A DNA stretch of 64,000 nucleotides from Enoplolaimus lenunculus (taxonomy: Eukaryota; Nematoda; Enoplea; Enoplida; Thoracostomopsidae), in NCBI GenBank assembly GCA_030248215.1, contig JASANG010002181.1, forward strand, positions 80,213 through 144,212, written 5' to 3'. A program made the position numbers and the translations under genes. The notes beneath the pieces are model-generated. The model had not been told where the DNA came from. It did no database searches and worked only from the letters and a program-made list of their open reading frames with translations. Positions 58,529-64,000 of this stretch are shown piece after piece. Within the stretch, counting starts at the first letter, position 1; each line of letters starts with the position of its first letter.

Positions 58529-60977
58529 AAGATATAAAACTTTATTATGTTAAAGTATGAAGATAAATTAGAATCTACGGTTAGCAACTAAGGTTATAAG
58601 TAACACAATATTTAGTTCTCATTAATGTGTAAAATATATCACTGTAAATTGCAATGAGTTGAATAATCAACTCAGCTAGCGAGTTTGAGTTAATAGCAGT
58701 AATCATTAACTCACTCTGAGTTGAGTTGGCTTTTGCTCTTAGTTGAATTGCTTCAGTCTGAGTTAATGATTTAACTCAGAATGAGTTGAAGTAGCTCATA
58801 TTTCTGAGTTTTGATAGTCTTGATTTAGACTGAGTGATTCAACTCATTCTGAGTAATCTTACTTTGAGGTACAAATCATTTTTTCGCGAGACTGTCATAT
58901 AGTCAGCTTAAGCTGTTGACTAATTTATTTACTTAGGCTTAGTTATAGGCTTATCCTTACACCAAGGATTAGGTTTCGGCTTATTCGTATGAAAATGCTT
59001 TTAATACGGTTACGCCCCGATAAATAACATTGGCAGGCGACAAAGACATACGCTTAAGTCAGTAAGAGTCCTGGGTTGGAAATTTACCATTTAACTCAGC
59101 CATAGAAGCTTAACGCTTGGGCGCAGCGGAGAGTTTAAACTTCCTATACGCGTAGTAATTGTTCAACACAATGCATTTTGACTAATTTATCGTTTACACA
59201 TTTTATACTAAGTTGCTCATAGACTACTCTATGTGAGAACGGGTAAAACGCAAGTTTACATCTCCAAGGCACTACTCCCTACACTGCAAAAAATGGTGAG
59301 TCAAATTGACTCTCTCCAAAATAGACTTTTCCTGACTACACACCGAAATAGGATTTTCCTGACTACACAAACTGAGTTAAAATTCAACTCCGCCAGAGTC
59401 AAATTGAGTTGAATTCGACTCAGGCAGAGTCGAATTTTAACTCAGTTTGTGTAGTCACGAAAAGCCTATTTCAGAGAGAGTCGAGAGAGTCAATTTGACT
59501 CACCATTTTTTGCAGTGTATATTTCGACACAATTTGATAGGCGAAAGAGTTACATGCATAAAACAAACAGTAGAAACACACGAAAACATCATATTTTTGG
59601 GACTCTTTTTACTTCCCCCATGAACAACTGAAATGTTGTGGCGAAAACTTTTCAGTTGTTTACAAGTAACAGTGATCACAGTTACAATCATAACAACGTT
59701 CTGATACGTTCTGTAATAGAACGTCTCAATATAGATTAGTGCGTTACGGGCACTTTTCAATCACGATGGCTGCCATCGCTCCGGAACCCCCCAAGTTCAA
59801 AGAACCTTAAGCAGGATAGAGGCTGCTGCTGAGAAACTCCCGCACAAAGCTGTTCTCATACTAGACCGCAAAAAACACAGTATCATCGCTATTTTATTTA
59901 AAATGTAAGCTCAAAATGTTGTTTAGTGCGGAGGCTTCGCAGGACGACAGCTTCCCATCACGCCTAGAGTCCCTTGAACTTGTAGAAGGTTCAGGGGGCT
60001 ACAGCCCCCTTGAGGCTCCATTGAAAGAAAACTTTTTATGTGGGATTGCGCTGTAGGGGAAGTAAAAAAATTGCCAAGTTTTTGACAATTTCAAGTAACA
60101 GGCACCTGCATCAAGGGATACCACGATGGCGTGAGCCAATAATAGTAAATCTTCTCAAAATAGTGAAAATCTAGATTCAGATATTGTTAAAGATTATATT
60201 TAATTTCGGCTTTTAAACTTTATTAATTTGAGCGGGTTTATTCTTTGGCAGTGCTGTCTTTATGAAACAGTAGTACAAGTACGGCGAAGGATGGGAGAAC
60301 ATTCTAGTACAATAAACAAGAATATATCACTTTTCAGTTTATAACTATCTAAAGAACTGACATCTGGGCCCTTATTCTACACTGCGAACAGCAACTATCA
60401 TCAGTAAAAATGACAGGCTTTCAAACTAACGAACTTTTGCAGTTGCAGATCTCAAAAGTTGCACAAAAATTGAACAAATCAAAACTGAAAAATTTCCTAA
60501 TTTTCGAAGCTCTCCATTCGTTGATTTGAAAGCTACAAAATCGTTTTACGAACTGGTCATACGTGCGAGACCCCTTTGAGAATACGGGTACTAAGCATAA
60601 GGCTAAGACTAAATATAAACTGATAGAATCCGGGTACTACGCATAAACCTAACACTAACTATAAACTGATAGAATACGGGTACTAAGCATAAACCTAAGA
60701 CTAACTATAAACTGATAGAACACGGGTACTAAGCATACGCCTAAGACTAACTGTATACTGATATCCACTGAAATATTAATATGCCCCATTTGTTGCAGAT
60801 ACCTGAATACTTAAAACATATCAATAGATCGCGAACGGATTGCAGAGACCGCGAGTGAAGCTGGCAAATTTGGAAAATTTAAAAACTGTTTTTCCACATT
60901 AAAGTTAAAATCAAACTTATGTCACGTCTTCGCAACTCCGATATATTTGCGATTTGATACAGTCAAATTGGCTGATT

Positions 60978-63900
60978 TTACGCGTATTCGCCTTTCCGTA
61001 TGGCGCAACATAACCACAGCCCGAATATCACAGCGGCGATCTGAAATTAAAATAAACAGGTTTACGGGATATAATTGTTGAAATATATACCTAATTTATT
61101 AGACTTCTGATAAGATTGTGCTAAAAGAAATCATACTGTTCGAGCACACATTGTTTTAGTTGTACAGTGAAAACTGTAGGGCAGGTTAAAAATTCTTCTG
61201 TAGATTGATTGGAACTTTTACATTAAACTGGAAAACGTATTCTTTACTTTTATTAAGTTTTATTTGAGCATTTCGAAGAATTACAAGAGTTTAGGCGAAT
61301 ATTTTTATAGAAAAGATTTGAAAACATTGTAAAACGTAGGTAGTATTGAATAAAACTTAGGCAACGAACAAGTTCACGGTAACTTAAGTTCAAAGCCAAG
61401 TACGCCGACAGACAAGCTATTGGAAGGTAACATTGGAACCTACTAATGTAGGACGCTGAAGGGTAACGACTTTTCTGTTGATTGCCAAACGTTTCAGCGC
61501 ACCTCCCGTCTAAAATTTCTTAAATCCTCAGATGTCATTGTTAGCCTTAGGCTTAGGCTTTAACCAGCCCATTGGTTACAAGCAGTGAATTTAATTTTTA
61601 GAGTTTAGTTTTGCTAGTAAAAATGAAAAAATCTAAACTGTTCAAAACTTTACCTCAAGAAACATAAATACAAGAATCACAGCGCCTGCAACTACTGCGT
61701 GTTCCTTGACTTTACCGTATACCGCTTTGCTACACCCCTGAAAACAAATAATTGAGCTAATTTGTAAGATATATTTCGCAGGCCATTGTGTTGTTCGGAC
61801 CAATTACCAACTGGCCTAGGCAAATTTGCTATACAGAAGCAAATAGCAGTTTAGCCTTGACCAAGTAGCGGTTGTGACATGTCGGAAAACAACAGAAATG
61901 TAATCCACGTTGATTGGTTAACAATATCGCGATTGAGCAAATGATTAAATCTGCTTGGTCCTATAAGTTCATTATCAGTCTAGCCTACGCCAAATATTTA
62001 TTACAGAAAATAGCAGATTGGTCTAGGACAATTAGTATTCGCCTGAATAGAAGATTAGTTTACGAAAAAATACGCCAAATATACGACAATATTACAGTAA
62101 TGGTACTTTGGGCTGTCAGATTTGCGACGAACAAACAAAAGTTGTTGGAAAAGAAGTTTTATCGAAGTTTAAGCATTCTAGTCGAATTGTGAAGCTATTT
62201 TGACTTCAGTATACACTTGATTAAGAATAAATTTTTTGTTCTTTTTATATATGTTTCATATACTTTTAATTTTTATTTTATCAGTTTGTTTCTTTTCTGA
62301 AGTTAACGCTTTGTGTTTATGTTTATTGCCAGTACTCTCTAAATACCCTACCTGAGCGACTTGTGCTGCACATGGTGCCTGTGTACTGCAGCGAACAACT
62401 GGTGTACCACTAACACCACAGCATTCCAGCTAAAAGCAATAAACGAAACAATTATCATTATTTATTCACAAAGAATAAAAAATTAAATAATCAACATGAA
62501 ACCCCATAACACATGCGTCTTTGACCACCCACCTCAACTTCTATTTGGTTATATTCGTATAATTAAAGCTGGAATACCCCACATCGTATTTTGGGTAACT
62601 TTGAACGCAGAATGTTGTACGTTCGCTAACTTTTGCGCATTGCACAAAGCCGGAGACGACTAGTTTTATTTATGAAATGCACTTATAAACTTGCTCATCT
62701 ATATTTCACTTAAAATTTTAGTCCTAAAGCATTGTAACAATACTTGCAGCTGCAATTCATTCATGATCAATATACATGCATACGTAGTTAATTATGGCAA
62801 AAAACGTTCAAATAGCCATTAGTTCCATTGTTCCACATGTTCCAAAATAGAAGACCCATGCAGGGTTTTGTGTTGTATCTCAACGAATTATGTTTTGAAT
62901 TAACTGTTTTGCTTGTTATAGTGTATGACAATAAAGCCTTAGGCAACTCAACATGCGAGAGGTCCAAAACATAAGATGAGCATGCAAAGATTGCGTGTGA
63001 CTTACAAGCGGTGCTAAAACATTTCTAGAGGAACCAACAATTTTTCTAAAACGCGACTGAGCCATTTAAGCCCTGGCATATGCTTGACTACTGGCGTTCA
63101 CCTGTGAGTTTTAAGCTTAATTTTTTCGTATTTATAGCATTAAAATGACGTCATGCGATTTGAAGCTTTCGCTGGACATTTTTTTAAAGTCATAGAGTTG
63201 CCAACTTGGTCAAAATTGACTTACGCTGGTCTGTAGCGGTTTCCAAAACGTGTCACATTTGACGTTTGTGTCATCACGAGCTTTTACCAAGGCCTCACGA
63301 ATTCGATCTTGAAGCTAAAATTTAAATTTTTTTAAAAATTTAAGTCTAAGCTGGTATGCTCAATCGTGTGTAGCACGGTGATGTGGTTGCGCAATATCTG
63401 AGGCATTTACCAATTCAAAAGTATACTTTTCCCACAAAAGTACAATTTCTCACAAAAAGTATATTTCCCTCACAAAGTATATTTTCCCTCAAAAAGTATA
63501 TATTTCACAAAAAGTATATTGTCCCACAAAAAGTATATTGTCCGACAAAAAGTATATTTTCCCACAATAAGTATATTTTTCCTCAAAAAGTATATTTTCC
63601 CACAAAAAGTACATTTTCCCTCAAAAAGTATATTTTCCAACAAAAAGTATATTTTTTCAGACAAAAAGTATATTTTTCCACAAAAAGTATATTTTCCCAC
63701 AAAAAGTATATTTTTCCCACAAAAAGTATATTTTTCGACAAAAAAAGTATATTTCCCCCTCAAAAAGAGTTCTTTTTGACCAACATCATTGCACAGTAGC
63801 TTCTCAGCGAAAACAAACTGTGTTTGATGCGAACCAATCACTGCTGTTTTTCCTTAAATTTTACCAGCAAATAGTTGGCAAATTTTGCTCGCTACGCTCG

Positions 63901-64000
63901 CATTTCTTGCACGTTCGTTTATTAGAAACATAACTTGTTTGCATGGGGAGATTCTAAGTACGTTTTGTTAAAAATGATCAGCGCCCCCATGCTAATATTT
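60978..64000 (-). CDS. second tetraspanin copy, partial (exons 5-8)
   Basis: Minus-strand exons 63314-63225, 62429-62352, 61737-61654 and 61040-60978 (stop TAA at 60978-60980) mirror exons 5-8 of the gene at 49483 with the same borders and lengths (90, 78, 84, 63 bp). The encoded residues appear identical; exon 5 has a silent AAG to AAA change before the first loop cysteine. Exons 1-4 would lie beyond the window if the arm continues. The copy is tail-to-tail with the first. Intact frames and intact splice sites give no sign of decay, which suits a very recent duplication, gene conversion or an allelic copy misassembled in reverse. Confidence 0.9.
63420..63765 (-). repeat. 19-bp minisatellite, right-arm copy
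   Basis: Reverse-complement counterpart of 52370-52715 with several one-base insertions in homopolymers and units, so the open frames present in the left copy are shifted here. Confidence 0.93.

Larger units (their letters stand above)
58505..64000. repeat. right arm of the giant inverted repeat (cut by window end)
   Basis: Reverse complement of 57625 down to about 52134. It includes mirror copies of the ACTCA/TGAGT MITE (58640-58865), a family 1 MITE (58868-59030), the CACTGCAAAAAAT MITE (59282-59517), the 46-bp tandem repeat (60586-60770) and the 19-bp minisatellite (63420-63765). Confidence 0.97.

Overview
The window is intron-bearing, AT-rich animal (metazoan) nuclear DNA. It is mostly short non-autonomous DNA transposons (MITEs) and simple repeats, with a few small recognisable genes between them. 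The species is not determined. The gene set (eL41, AAMP, Pygopus, an insulin/relaxin-type peptide, doublecortin-domain proteins, a tetraspanin) fits a compact invertebrate genome such as a tunicate, but that is an inference. I found no reverse transcriptase, transposase, rRNA or CRISPR array.

Layout. 1-11 kb, minus strand: a 22-residue ribosomal protein eL41 gene (1346-1414), an intronless AAMP-like WD40 gene with a polyglutamine insertion (3166-4941), and a three-exon Pygopus gene with NPF and PHD motifs (8332-10607). 11-14 kb: two tRNA-like SINE heads and weak candidate exons of an unidentified plus-strand gene. 14-20 kb: repeats only. 20.2-21.4 kb, plus strand: a complete two-exon insulin-superfamily prohormone with the classical phase-1 intron. 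23-43 kb, minus strand: two doublecortin-domain paralogues in the same orientation (24517-25671 and 36026-37462). Smaller upstream exons go with them, including two 47-bp exons of identical length and phase that encode a Lys/Arg-rich peptide. 43-49 kb: repeats only. 49.5-55.2 kb, plus strand: a complete eight-exon, 228-residue tetraspanin.

From about 52.13 kb to the window end the DNA is one very large inverted repeat. The arms are at least 5.5 kb each and nearly identical; the spacer is about 0.88 kb; the right arm runs off the window. Exons 5-8 of the tetraspanin therefore occur again in reverse on the minus strand (60978-63314). The central spacer is bordered by inverted ends of one MITE family. 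This is either a real palindromic duplication with tail-to-tail tetraspanin copies or two haplotypes joined head to head in assembly.

The dominant mobile family (about 26 copies) has GGCCAATGT-type inverted ends and internal arrays of CCTAAG (equal to TTAGGC on the other strand). Six copies show clear 8-bp target-site duplications. The genes share no pathway that the sequence reveals; insulin, Pygopus, doublecortin and tetraspanin are independent loci.
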